Part shown: one piece after another, positions 7,553 through 16,215 of the stretch
Position numbering within the stretch: position 1 is the first letter of the stretch
How the letters are laid out: each line of letters opens with the position of its first letter
NCBI RefSeq assembly: GCF_002234405.1
Contig: NZ_NMQT01000070.1
Span: forward strand, 1 to 64,000
Reading direction: 5' to 3'
Source: Amycolatopsis thailandensis
GTDB lineage: Bacteria; Actinomycetota; Actinomycetes; Mycobacteriales; Pseudonocardiaceae
DNA: 64,000 bases
Program-made: the position numbers and the translations under genes
The notes under the pieces: model-generated
What the model was told of the DNA's origin: nothing
Database searches by the model: none
What the model saw: the letters and a program-made list of their open reading frames with translations, nothing else

Positions 7553-9118
7553 ATGAAGATCAACGAGCACACCAAGAGGGCCCAGCGCGGCGAACGCGGT
7601 GTCGAAAAGAACCAGGACGAAACACCCGAACGCGGCGAATGGCTGCTGGAAGCGCCGCGCCAACGTGACGGAGAGCGATCGATCCACCAGGCTCGCTCGC
7701 ACCGGCCGAACCTGCTGCGCCGCCGCGCCTGGCAAATCCTCGAAGCCCCGACGGCCGAGCAGCCCGCCGTCGACGGCGAAGAGGCGATGGGCCCGAAGCC
7801 GCCCGACGACACGACGGTCAACTTCGTCCTGGATCTCGTCCTGCGCATCGGCGAGGTCCAGATGTCCAGCGGCGCCGGCGCCTCCGACGTCACGGCGACG
7901 ATCATCGCGCTGACCTCCGCGCTCGGCCTCCCGCACTGCGAGGTCGACGTGATCTTCACGTCGATCACGGTGACCTGCCACCGCGGCACCGACATGGCAC
8001 CGGTGACGGCGCTGCGCGTGGTCCGCTCGCGCAGCCTCGACTACACGCGGCTCACCCAGACGGAGACCCTGGTCCGCCGGATCGTCCGCGGGAACATCGG
8101 CGCCGAAGAGGCCCAGCAGGAACTCCAGCGGATCACCACCGCGCCGCACCCGTACCCGCGTTGGGTGGCCACGGCCGCCTGGGGCGGGCTGGCCGCGTTC
8201 ATCACCCTGATCCTCGGCGGCAGCATCGACGTCGCGCTGGTCGCGATGGTGATCAGCGCCGTCATCGACCGGCTCGGCCGCTTCCTGAACCGCTACGCGC
8301 TGCCCTTCTTCTTCCAGCAGGTGATCGGCGGCCTGGTCGCGACCTTGTCCGCGATGGCGATAGTCAGCAGCGGACTGCTCACCACGGACAAACCCACGCT
8401 GGTCGTCGCGGCGGCCGTCACCGTGCTGCTGTCCGGCCTTTCCACCGTCTCGGCCGTGCAGGACGCCATCACCGGCTACTACGTCACGGCGGCCGGGCGC
8501 ACGATGGAAACGGCGCTGATGAGTGCCGGGCTGATCGCGGGCGTCGTACTCGCCCTGAAGATCGCGAAGCTGATCCAGATGCCACTCACCCCCCTGCCCG
8601 AGGTCGTCTCCTCGACGCCCCAGGACCTGCCGATCATCATCATCGGCAGCATCGGCGCTTCGGCCTGCTTCGCGTTCGCCTCGTATTCGACCCTGCGCGC
8701 GATGATCGTCGCGGGAGCGGCGGGCGCGGTCGGCGGCGCGGTCTACGGCGCCTTGATGGTGACCGGCTTCGAAGGCGTGAGCTCGTCGGCGATCGCCGCC
8801 ACGCTGGTCGGATTCTGCGGCGGCGTGCTCGCCAGGCGGCTCAAGGTGACGCCCCTCGTGGTGGCTGTGTCCGGCATCACGCCCCTTCTCCCCGGTCTCT
8901 CCACCTATCGTGGTCTATACCAATTGGGCGTCGAGCCCGGCGGCAACATCTCGACGCTCATGACGGCCGTCGCCGTGGGCCTCGCCCTGGCAGCGGGCGT
9001 CGTGCTCGGCGAATACCTCGCGCAGCCGGTGCGCACGGGGCTCGGCAGGCTCGAACGCAAATTCGCCGGGCCGCGGATGGCGGGGCCGATGGAACCCGCC
9101 GAACGACGCTTGGAGTGA
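7553..9118 (+). CDS. ThrE-type threonine/serine exporter family membrane protein
   Basis: The 521-residue product has a charged cytoplasmic N-terminus, then a ThrE domain (from about residue 88, SGAGASDVTATI) containing ITTAPHPYPRW. About ten hydrophobic segments follow, the last half matching the ThrE_2/DUF3815-like repeat. Family members export threonine and serine by proton antiport. A strong GAGGAGGTGG ribosome site precedes ATG 7553. The transcript is monocistronic or reads into otsA (83 bp to the likely otsA start). Confidence 0.88.
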   Translation: MKINEHTKRAQRGERGVEKNQDETPERGEWLLEAPRQRDGERSIHQARSHRPNLLRRRAWQILEAPTAEQPAVDGEEAMGPKPPDDTTVNFVLDLVLRIGEVQMSSGAGASDVTATIIALTSALGLPHCEVDVIFTSITVTCHRGTDMAPVTALRVVRSRSLDYTRLTQTETLVRRIVRGNIGAEEAQQELQRITTAPHPYPRWVATAAWGGLAAFITLILGGSIDVALVAMVISAVIDRLGRFLNRYALPFFFQQVIGGLVATLSAMAIVSSGLLTTDKPTLVVAAAVTVLLSGLSTVSAVQDAITGYYVTAAGRTMETALMSAGLIAGVVLALKIAKLIQMPLTPLPEVVSSTPQDLPIIIIGSIGASACFAFASYSTLRAMIVAGAAGAVGGAVYGALMVTGFEGVSSSAIAATLVGFCGGVLARRLKVTPLVVAVSGITPLLPGLSTYRGLYQLGVEPGGNISTLMTAVAVGLALAAGVVLGEYLAQPVRTGLGRLERKFAGPRMAGPMEPAERRLE

Positions 9119-9201
9119 TCGCTCGGCCACCGGCCCGCGACCTCCTCGCGCGATAGGGTTTCCCCTTAGGGCAGCGACCCGCGAGTTTGAGGGAGCGGCT
9201 G

Positions 9202-10653
9202 GTGGACGAAGCAATGGCCGAGACGAGCAGGACGGCCTCCGCGGATTTCGTGGTGGTGGCGAACCGGCTCCCGGTGGACCTCGAACGGACCGCCGACGGG
9301 AGCAGGCGGTGGACGGCGAGCCCCGGCGGACTGGTGTCCGCGCTCGAACCGTTCCTCCGGTCCCGCAAGGGTGCCTGGGTCGGCTGGCCGGGTGTGCCCG
9401 ACGTCGAGGTCGACGAGTTCGACGACGACGGCCTGGTTCTGCACCCGGTCTCCCTGACCTCGGACGACGTCCGCGACTACTACGAGGGTTTCTCCAACGC
9501 GACGCTCTGGCCGCTGTACCACGACGTGGTGGCGCGGCCGGTGTTCGACCGGAGCTGGTGGGAGTCCTACGTCCGGGTGAACAAGCGCTTCGCCGAGGCG
9601 AGCGCGAAGGTCGCCGCCGAGGGCGCGACCGTGTGGATCCAGGACTACCAGCTCCAGCTGGTCCCGGCGATGCTCCGCGAACTGCGCCCGGATCTCCGGA
9701 TCGGGTTCTTCCTGCACATCCCGTTTCCCCCGGTCGAGTTGTTCATGCAGATGCCGTGGCGGACCGAGATCGTCCGCGGCCTGGTCGGCGCCGACCTCGT
9801 CGGTTTCCACCGGCCGGGTGGCGCGCAGAACTTCCTCTGGCTGGCGCGGCAGCTGGCCGGTCTCGAATCCAGCCGCGGCGCGGTCGGCATCCGCACCCGC
9901 CCCGGCCTGATGCAGGTCGGCGACCGCACGGTCCGGGTCGGCGCGTTCCCGATCTCCATCGACGCCATCGGCCTCGACAAACTCGCGAAGACCAAGGGCG
10001 TCGCCGAACGCGCCGCCCAGCTGCGGCACGACCTGGGCAACCCGAAGAAGGTCCTGCTCGGCGTCGACAGGCTCGACTACACCAAGGGCATCGACCTGCG
10101 GTTGCAGGCACTGCACGAGCTGCTGCACGAAGGCCGCGTCCGTCCGGAGGACGTCACGTTCGTCCAGCTGGCCACCCCGAGCCGCGAACGCGTCGAGCAC
10201 TACCAGCGGATGCGCGGCGACATCGAGCAGATGGTCGGACGGATCAACGGCGAATTCGCCCGCGTGGGTCACCCGGTCGTGCATTATCTGCACCAGTCCG
10301 TGAACCGGACGGAGCTGGCCGCGTTCTTTTCGGCGGCCGATGTCATGGTGGTGACCCCCCTGCGTGACGGGATGAACCTCGTCTGCAAGGAGTACGTCGC
10401 CTGCCGCCACGACCTGGGCGGCTCGCTCGTGCTTTCGGAGTTCGCCGGCGCCGCGGCGGAGCTGACCAGTGCGCTACTGGTCAACCCGCATGACCTGGAC
10501 GGGGTGAAGAACGCCTTGGAGACAGCCATTACGCTCGACCCCGCAGAGGGCCGCCGCCGTATGCGCGCCATGCGTCGCCAAGTCCTCACGCACGACGTCG
10601 ACCGCTGGGCGCGCTCTTTCCTCCAGGCGCTCGGTGCCGAACCGGCCGACTGA
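9202..10653 (+). CDS. otsA: trehalose-6-phosphate synthase (GT20)
   Basis: The protein makes trehalose 6-phosphate from a nucleotide-glucose donor and glucose 6-phosphate. The sequence shows VVVANRLPVDL at the N-terminus, the active-site segments WIQDYQLQLVPAML and HIPFPPVELF, and the donor-binding GVDRLDYTKGIDLR. Length (483 residues from GTG 9202) fits OtsA. GTG 9202 follows GAGGGAG; ATG 9214 or TTG 9187 are alternatives. The next gene begins 37 bp downstream and encodes the phosphatase fused to a GH15 domain, so the pathway is encoded as a pair. Confidence 0.95.
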   Translation: MDEAMAETSRTASADFVVVANRLPVDLERTADGSRRWTASPGGLVSALEPFLRSRKGAWVGWPGVPDVEVDEFDDDGLVLHPVSLTSDDVRDYYEGFSNATLWPLYHDVVARPVFDRSWWESYVRVNKRFAEASAKVAAEGATVWIQDYQLQLVPAMLRELRPDLRIGFFLHIPFPPVELFMQMPWRTEIVRGLVGADLVGFHRPGGAQNFLWLARQLAGLESSRGAVGIRTRPGLMQVGDRTVRVGAFPISIDAIGLDKLAKTKGVAERAAQLRHDLGNPKKVLLGVDRLDYTKGIDLRLQALHELLHEGRVRPEDVTFVQLATPSRERVEHYQRMRGDIEQMVGRINGEFARVGHPVVHYLHQSVNRTELAAFFSAADVMVVTPLRDGMNLVCKEYVACRHDLGGSLVLSEFAGAAAELTSALLVNPHDLDGVKNALETAITLDPAEGRRRMRAMRRQVLTHDVDRWARSFLQALGAEPAD

Positions 10654-10690
10654 GACTTCCCCCATACCCCGCATAGCTCGAGGAGAATCG

Positions 10691-13219
10691 TTGACCGCCG
10701 AGGCACTGCCCGCCGAGCTGCGGCGAGCGATCGTTCAGGTCGCCCGCACGCCGCGGCTGCTGGTCGCCTGCGACTACGACGGCACGCTGGCTCCGATCAC
10801 GGCCAACCCGGACGAAGCCCGGCCGCTGCCCGAATCGGTAGGCGCACTCAGGTCGCTCGCAGGCCTGCACGAGACGACCACCGCGGTCATCTCCGGCCGC
10901 GCGTTGCGCGATCTCGCCACCCTGTCCCGTCTCCCCGCCGAAGTGAACTTGGTCGGCAGCCACGGATCCGAGTTCGACATCGGCTTCATCCACGCGCTCG
11001 ACGACAAGGCCCGCGAGCTCCACAGACGACTCGAAGCCGAGCTGGAAGACCTGGTGCTCGACGTGCCGGGCGTCTCGCTCGAGGTCAAGCCCGCGAGCAT
11101 CGCGGTGCACGTCCGCCGGGCCGAGCACGAGGCGGGCCGCCGCGTCCTGCGCGATGTCCACAATGGACCTTCGAAGTGGGAGGGCGTGTCCACGACCGAC
11201 GGCAAGGAGGTCGTCGAGCTCGCGGTCGTCCAGACGGACAAGGGCCGCGCGCTGGACACCCTGCGCCACCAGGTCGGCGCGACCGCGGCGGTCTTCCTGG
11301 GCGACGACGTCACCGACGAGAAGGCGTTCGCCCGGATCTCCGGACCGGACCTCGGCGTGAAGGTCGGCGAGGGCGAAAGCCTCGCGCAGTACCGCGTCCC
11401 GGACACCGTCGACGTCGCGATGGCGCTCGCCTTCCTGCTCGAAGAGCGGCGCAACTGGCTCTACGGCGAGCAGGCGCCGCCGATCGAGCGGCTTTCCTTG
11501 CTGGCCAACGAACGATCGGTCGCGCTCGTCACGCCGGACGCCCGGCTGACCTGGCTGTGCCACCCCGGCCCCGACGCGCCCGCGGTGTTCGCGGACCTGC
11601 TGGGCGGCGCCGGCGCGGGACACTTCTCGATCAAGCCGCATCGCAACGGCCTGCCGCTCGGGCAGCGCTACCTGCCGAACACGATGACGGTCGAGACCCG
11701 CTGGTCCCGGCTGCTCGTCACCGACTACCTCGAACCGGAGAGCCCCGCGCACCGCACGGATCTCGTCCGGGTGATCTCGGGCGAGACGGCGGCGGAGGTC
11801 GTGTTCGCGCCGCGGCCCGAATTCGGTGGCGTGCCGGTGAAACTGGTCGCCGAGGGCGACGGGATCCTGGTCCAGGGCACCTCGGAGCCGTTCGCGCTGC
11901 GCTCGCCGGGCGTGAAGTGGGAAATCACCTCCGACGGCATGAACGACACCGCGTCGGCGCTCGTCACCCCCACTCCCGAGAACCCGGTGGTGCTCGAACT
12001 CCGTTGCGGCACCTCGGATCTCGGCGCGCACGAACTGTCCGAAGTGGAGCGACGGTCCCGGGCGGGCGACTACTGGAGCACCTGGGCGCAGACGCTCAAA
12101 CTGCCCAGCGTCCAGACCGACCTCGTCGGCCGCTCGGCGCTGACGCTGCGCGGGCTCGTCAACACCGACACCGGCGGCGTGCTCGCGGCGGCGACGTCGT
12201 CGCTGCCGGAGGAGATCGGCGGCGTCCGCAACTGGGACTACCGGTACTGCTGGATCCGCGACGCGGCCATGACCGTGCGCGAGCTGGTCCACCTCGGCTC
12301 GACCGAAGAGGCGGAAGGCTACCTCCGCTGGCTGCACGGCGTGCTGGCCACGTTGGCCGGTCCGGAACGGCTGCACCCGCTGTACACCCTGTCCGGCAGC
12401 GTGATCGGTGCCGAAGCGGTCATCGAATCGCTGCCCGGGTACGCCGGTTCGCGGCCGGTCCGCGTCGGCAACCTGGCGAACCACCAGGTGCAGCTGGACG
12501 TCTTCGGCCCGGTCGTCGAACTCGTGCAGACGCTGGCGGAAGCGCGCGGCGGGCTGCGCGACGAGGACTGGCAGCTGGTGCGCGCGATGGCCGAGGCCGT
12601 CACGCGGCGCTGGAACGAGCCGGACCACGGCATCTGGGAGGAGCGGCACGTGCCGCGCCACCGGGTGTACTCGCGGGTGATGTGCTGGGTGACCATCGAC
12701 AGGGCGATCAAGCTGGGCGAAGTCTACGGCCGTCAGGTGCCGGGCGCGTGGCCTTCGCTGCGTGACGAGATCTCCGCCGACGTGCTGTCGAAGGGCTGGA
12801 ACGAAGAGGTCCAGGCCTTCACCACCGCCTACGACGGAACGGATCTCGACGCCGCGTCACTGTTCGTCGGGCTGACCGGGCTGATCGATCCGGCCGACCC
12901 GCGGTTCCAGTCGACGGTGACCGCGATCGAGGCGGAACTGCGCAGTGGGTCCACTGTGTACCGATACCGCCGCGACGACGGCCTCCCCGGCGGCGAGGGC
13001 GGCTTCCACATCTGCGCGGCCTGGCTCATCGAGGCGTACCTGCTCACCGGGCGGCGCACCGAGGCCGAGGAGCTGTTCACGCAGATCGTCGACGCCGCGG
13101 GCCCGACCGGCCTGCTGCCCGAGCAGTACGACCCGATCGCGGAACGCTCGCTGGGCAACCACCCGCAGGCGTACTCGCACATCGGGCTGATCCGCTGCGC
13201 GAACCTGCTGTCCAAGTAG
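10691..13219 (+). CDS. otsB: trehalose-6-phosphate phosphatase fused to a GH15 (glucoamylase/trehalase-type) domain
   Basis: The 842-residue protein joins an OtsB HAD phosphatase (residues 1 to about 250; DYDGTLAPI at 28-36 and GDDVTDE at 204-210) to a full GH15 domain (about 265-842; NWDYRYCWIRDA at 514-525, GGFHICAAW and NHPQAYSHIGL near the end). GH15 of this actinobacterial type includes trehalases as well as glucoamylases, so the fusion may both make and degrade trehalose, or trim alpha-glucans. TTG 10691 is the start: GAGGAGAATCG lies directly upstream and the phosphatase domain begins at once. A large hairpin starts 2 bp after the stop. Confidence 0.92.
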   Translation: MTAEALPAELRRAIVQVARTPRLLVACDYDGTLAPITANPDEARPLPESVGALRSLAGLHETTTAVISGRALRDLATLSRLPAEVNLVGSHGSEFDIGFIHALDDKARELHRRLEAELEDLVLDVPGVSLEVKPASIAVHVRRAEHEAGRRVLRDVHNGPSKWEGVSTTDGKEVVELAVVQTDKGRALDTLRHQVGATAAVFLGDDVTDEKAFARISGPDLGVKVGEGESLAQYRVPDTVDVAMALAFLLEERRNWLYGEQAPPIERLSLLANERSVALVTPDARLTWLCHPGPDAPAVFADLLGGAGAGHFSIKPHRNGLPLGQRYLPNTMTVETRWSRLLVTDYLEPESPAHRTDLVRVISGETAAEVVFAPRPEFGGVPVKLVAEGDGILVQGTSEPFALRSPGVKWEITSDGMNDTASALVTPTPENPVVLELRCGTSDLGAHELSEVERRSRAGDYWSTWAQTLKLPSVQTDLVGRSALTLRGLVNTDTGGVLAAATSSLPEEIGGVRNWDYRYCWIRDAAMTVRELVHLGSTEEAEGYLRWLHGVLATLAGPERLHPLYTLSGSVIGAEAVIESLPGYAGSRPVRVGNLANHQVQLDVFGPVVELVQTLAEARGGLRDEDWQLVRAMAEAVTRRWNEPDHGIWEERHVPRHRVYSRVMCWVTIDRAIKLGEVYGRQVPGAWPSLRDEISADVLSKGWNEEVQAFTTAYDGTDLDAASLFVGLTGLIDPADPRFQSTVTAIEAELRSGSTVYRYRRDDGLPGGEGGFHICAAWLIEAYLLTGRRTEAEELFTQIVDAAGPTGLLPEQYDPIAERSLGNHPQAYSHIGLIRCANLLSK

Positions 13220-13221
13220 AG

Positions 13222-13280
13222 AAGTACATGAAGGCCCCCTTGCTTGCGCCTGGCGCAAGCAAGGGGGCCTTCATGTACTT
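13222..13280. repeat. TGAAGGCC-family hairpin, perfect 29-bp arms
   Basis: Two exact 29-bp inverted arms (13222-13250 and 13252-13280), beginning AAGTACATGAAGGCCCCCTT, are separated by one T. The palindrome starts 2 bp after the otsB-GH15 stop. There is no T-tract, so factor-independent termination is uncertain. It belongs to a family repeated throughout the window. Confidence 0.9.
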
Positions 13281-13381
13281 GGAGGCGTCGCGCCGGCTGC
13301 TGTCCAAGGGGGCGTGGCCTTCGCCTTCTCGGGAGAACGAAAGTCACAGACGAACAACCGGCGCGACGGGCTTGGGGAAGG

Positions 13382-14338
13382 TCAGGTACCGCTGATCAGG
13401 CGCAGGGCCAGATCGGAGCTGAACTGACCGGCTTCGACGTTCGGCGCGATCCCGCACTTGCCGTCGGAGTCACCGGGCACCTTGACCCAGAGCAGCATCT
13501 CGGCGCCGCCACCGGTCTGCGAGGGCGTCCCGAGCTTGCGACCGACCGGGTTGCACCACTCGGAACCCTTGGGGCCGTTGCCGTTGCGGCTCGTGTCGAT
13601 GACGAACGGCTTGGTGTAGCCGTACTTGCTCGACAGCGCGGCGCTGACAGCCTTGCCGTAGTTCGCCGAGTCGGTGGTGGTCTTGTAGTTCGACACGTTG
13701 ATCGCGAGACCGCGGATCGACTTCACCCCGACGGCGTTGAGCCGGTCGGCCATGGTCGCGGCGGGGATCCAGGTCGAGTTGCCGCCGTCCATGTACGCCC
13801 AGGTGTTCGGGGCCTTGGCGGCGAACTGCTCCGCGGCGTACTTGAGCAGGTCGAGGCGGGTCTGGCGCTCACCGGTGGGCAGGCAGTCGACCTGCGCCAG
13901 CGCGTCCGGCTCGATGACGACGACCGCGGGCTTGCCGCCGATGCCGTCGGCGAAGTTCGAGATCCAGGTCCGGTACGCCTCCGGGCTGCCCGCGCCGCCA
14001 CCGGAGTGACCGCCGCAGTCACGGCCGGGGATGTTGTAGGCGACCAGGATCGGCAGCTTGTCGGCGACGTCGGCGGCGTAGGTGTAGCCGTCGACGGCCT
14101 TCTTGACGTCTCCGCTCCAGTTGCCGAACCAGCGCGCGCCCGCCTTGGTGGAGATGGCGGCCTTGATCTTGTCGGCGGTGCTGCCCGGGTGGTCCTTCAC
14201 CCAGACCGCGGGGTTGGAGTTCGGGTCGACATAGAAGCCGTTGGTCTTCTCAAGGGGGTTGCCGTCGGCGGCCTGAGCCGGGGCGGCGATGAGGGCCAGC
14301 AACGAGGCGGCCAGCAGACCGAGCGTCTTGATGCGCAT
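13382..14338 (-). CDS. secreted GH6 endoglucanase/cellobiohydrolase
   Basis: The 318-residue protein has a Sec signal peptide (about residues 1-23, ending AQA) and a GH6 domain. The segments YNIPGRDCGG (Asp107) and VVIEPDALAQ (Asp145) carry the conserved GH6 aspartates, and AYMDGGNSTW and EWCNP also match. GH6 enzymes invert beta-1,4 bonds in cellulose. No carbohydrate-binding module is attached, so it is a bare catalytic domain. ATG 14338 is chosen as the codon that starts the signal peptide, with GAGAGGG upstream; sequence further upstream belongs to repeats. Confidence 0.93.
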   Translation of the reverse strand: MRIKTLGLLAASLLALIAAPAQAADGNPLEKTNGFYVDPNSNPAVWVKDHPGSTADKIKAAISTKAGARWFGNWSGDVKKAVDGYTYAADVADKLPILVAYNIPGRDCGGHSGGGAGSPEAYRTWISNFADGIGGKPAVVVIEPDALAQVDCLPTGERQTRLDLLKYAAEQFAAKAPNTWAYMDGGNSTWIPAATMADRLNAVGVKSIRGLAINVSNYKTTTDSANYGKAVSAALSSKYGYTKPFVIDTSRNGNGPKGSEWCNPVGRKLGTPSQTGGGAEMLLWVKVPGDSDGKCGIAPNVEAGQFSSDLALRLISGT

Positions 14339-14382
14339 GCCAGGACCCTCTCGCCCGCCCATACAAGATCCGTACAAAACCA

Positions 14383-14404
14383 CGCGTTTCGCCCGCTGAA
14401 CGCG
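14383..14404. repeat. 22-bp palindrome, variant copy
   Basis: The palindrome CGCGTTTCG-CCCG-CTGAACGCG is a 9-4-9 unit of the family described at 38016 and 58109. The 411-bp gap 14339-14749 between the glucanase and peptidase genes holds only such repeats; I see no gene in it. Confidence 0.6.
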
Positions 14405-14504
14405 GTCGTTCGCTTGCCCGGCTACCGCGATCAGTCGCCTGCTCGCGCGATCAGTCGACTGCTTGCGGCCCTCCCTCGCCGGCCGGCGACGTTGCGTCGG
14501 AGGT

Positions 14505-14555
14505 CCGTGAAGGCCCCCTTGCCTACCCTGAAGGTAGTGAAGGAGGCCTTCACGG
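14505..14555. repeat. TGAAGGCC-family hairpin
   Basis: Arms beginning CCGTGAAGGCC (14505-14527) and their inverted partner (14533-14555) pair with three mismatches around a short CTGAA-type loop. A shorter relative, the 17-bp palindrome GTGAAGGCCCCCTTCAC, follows at 14610-14626. Confidence 0.75.
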
Positions 14556-14675
14556 AATGCCCGGTCGTCACAGGCACCCCAGGGACCTCGGCGGTCACCG
14601 TCGAAGCACGTGAAGGCCCCCTTCACATGGCTGCGCGAAGGAAACTCGACCTTCCTCTCCTCGCACCCCGAGACC

Positions 14676-14701
14676 ATCGCATTCAGTCCTCTGAATGCGA
14701 T
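14676..14701. repeat. 22-bp palindrome family copy
   Basis: ATCGCATTCAG-TCCT-CTGAATGCGAT is a perfect inverted repeat whose core 14678-14699 is a 9-4-9 unit of the family. Confidence 0.75.
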
Positions 14702-14720
14702 AGTTGGCAACGCGAACTAC

Positions 14721-14742
14721 CGCGTTCAGAGGACGAAACGCG
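14721..14742. repeat. 22-bp palindrome family copy
   Basis: CGCGTTCAG-AGGA-CGAAACGCG follows 21 bp after the previous copy and ends 8 bp from the stop of the peptidase gene. The loop AGGA is the complement of TCCT in the neighbour, so the two copies are in opposite orientation. Confidence 0.7.
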
Positions 14743-14749
14743 ACATGGA

Positions 14750-15415
14750 TCAGGCCGAGTAACCCTTCGGCGGGATCAGGGTGGCGAGCTGGTTGAAGGT
14801 GAGCCAGTAGATCTGGTTGCCGCCGAAGTTGGCCGGGTCGGCGATCTTCACCGTCATGTTGTCGCTGTTGTAGCCGATGATCGTGAAGTAGTGGTAGATC
14901 GTGTAGTTCGGGTAACCCGGCGGGTGGTTGTTCGCCGGGGCGACGATGTTCGCGACGAGCGCGTAGCCCTTGTCGACGTCCAGCACGATGTCGCGCCATA
15001 GGAGATCGCGCTGCGCCTGGGTCGGCGGGTCGTTCGGCATCTCCTTGGTCTCGTACCAGCCGCCGCCGATGTGCGCGTTGAGGACGCGGGTGACCTGGCC
15101 GATCCAGTCGGTGCCGTTGGTGGTGGTCGGGAGCTCGTTCGCGAGCTGTTGCTGGCTCGGCGGGTTGCCGTTCTTGGCCGAGATGGCGATCCGGGTGGCG
15201 GCCGGGCCGCACCAGTACCCGGTCTCCTGGATCTGGTACTGGATGTTGAGCTCGGCGGCCGCCCTGACCCCTTCGACCTTGGCGGGCGGCGCCATCGACT
15301 TCACGAAGTCGGGCGCGGGTACGACGTTTTCGGATTGAGCGACGGCCACCGCCGGAGCGGTGATCAGTGCGGACACCGCCAGCGCGGCGACGACCGCGGT
15401 CCTGAGTCGACGCAT
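14750..15415 (-). CDS. secreted C39-like cysteine peptidase
   Basis: The 221-residue protein has a Sec signal peptide (about 1-27, ending VAVAQS) and one papain-like C39/peptidase_C39_2 domain. GYWCGPAAT carries the likely nucleophile Cys69, YHYFTIIGYN the His175, and KIADPANF the third polar residue. Similar actinobacterial proteins are annotated only as C39 family; substrate and role are unknown. No double-glycine leader ABC transporter is nearby, so a bacteriocin-processing role is unlikely. The gene is divergent from the ECF sigma factor gene. Confidence 0.82.
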   Translation of the reverse strand: MRRLRTAVVAALAVSALITAPAVAVAQSENVVPAPDFVKSMAPPAKVEGVRAAAELNIQYQIQETGYWCGPAATRIAISAKNGNPPSQQQLANELPTTTNGTDWIGQVTRVLNAHIGGGWYETKEMPNDPPTQAQRDLLWRDIVLDVDKGYALVANIVAPANNHPPGYPNYTIYHYFTIIGYNSDNMTVKIADPANFGGNQIYWLTFNQLATLIPPKGYSA

Positions 15416-15582
15416 GGTAATCCTTCCCCAGTTTCACTTTTCAATGGTGAATAGTGAACAGAATCGCCCGCCCGGCCGCTTTTGTCTTGATCTCGACCTG
15501 CGTCTTCCCCGATCGGCTCACGACGAAAGTAGGATCGGATGAACGCTTCGGGGGCCTTCGGGCAATAGCGATCGTGCAGGCG

Positions 15583-16215
15583 ATGAAGAACGATCACGAG
15601 CAAGCCGGCTCGCACGGGCAGGACAGACCGGATCTCGGCGGTCCGGACCCCGCACCCGTCTTCGGCATGCTCTTCGACGCCCACGCGGCCCCGCTGCAGC
15701 GCTATCTCGCGCGCCGCGTCGGCGCCGAGACCGCGCACGATCTCGTCGCCGAAACGTTCCTCGTGGCGCTCCGGCGGCGGGAGACGTACCGCCCTGAGGC
15801 CGGGACGGCGCGCGCGTGGCTCTACGGCATCGCGACCAACCTGCTCCGGCACCACGTCCGCACCGAGACCCGCGCGCTCAACGCGACGGCGCGCCTCGCC
15901 GCCGCCGACCAGATGGTCGCGGCCGGGCACGACGGCCGCGTCGCCGAGCGGGTCGACGCGCAGTCCCGCGCGGCCCAGCTGGCTGGCGCGCTGGCCGAAC
16001 TGAGCGTCGCGGACCGCGACACCCTGCTGCTGGTCTCCTGGGCGGGCCTGGACCCCGGCGAGGTGGCCGAGGCGCTGGGAATTCCCGCCGGCACCGTCAG
16101 ATCGCGGCTGCACCGGATCAGAAGATGGTTGCGCGCCAACGCGCCGGAGATAACCACCGAGTCCACAAAGGACAATTCGAGGCGAACGGAGGAGGGCGAA
16201 AGTGCACGGCGATAG
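15583..16215 (+). CDS. ECF RNA polymerase sigma factor
   Basis: The 210-residue protein has a sigma region 2 (FDAHAAPLQRYLARRVGAET, then DLVAETFLVAL) and region 4 (LDPGEVAEALGIPAGTVRSR). It directs polymerase to a small regulon. ATG 15583 is used because region 2 begins about 30 residues later; the longer frame from 15454 adds a sequence with no domain. The downstream gene starts inside its last codons (GTG at 16202, 14-bp overlap), so the two are coupled. The partner is a single-pass membrane protein rather than a classic zinc anti-sigma factor. Confidence 0.9.
   Translation: MKNDHEQAGSHGQDRPDLGGPDPAPVFGMLFDAHAAPLQRYLARRVGAETAHDLVAETFLVALRRRETYRPEAGTARAWLYGIATNLLRHHVRTETRALNATARLAAADQMVAAGHDGRVAERVDAQSRAAQLAGALAELSVADRDTLLLVSWAGLDPGEVAEALGIPAGTVRSRLHRIRRWLRANAPEITTESTKDNSRRTEEGESARR

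Noticed and set aside
10586..12661. 691-codon minus-strand open frame
   Set aside because: It is antisense to otsA and the OtsB-GH15 fusion, with no domain or signal, and Arg/Gln/His-rich composition.
13077..13347. Short frames starting MKAPF or similar at hairpins, here and near 22391, 28631 and 44089
   Set aside because: They are translations of the palindromes themselves (for example ATGAAGGCCCCC); no ribosome site or conserved extension.
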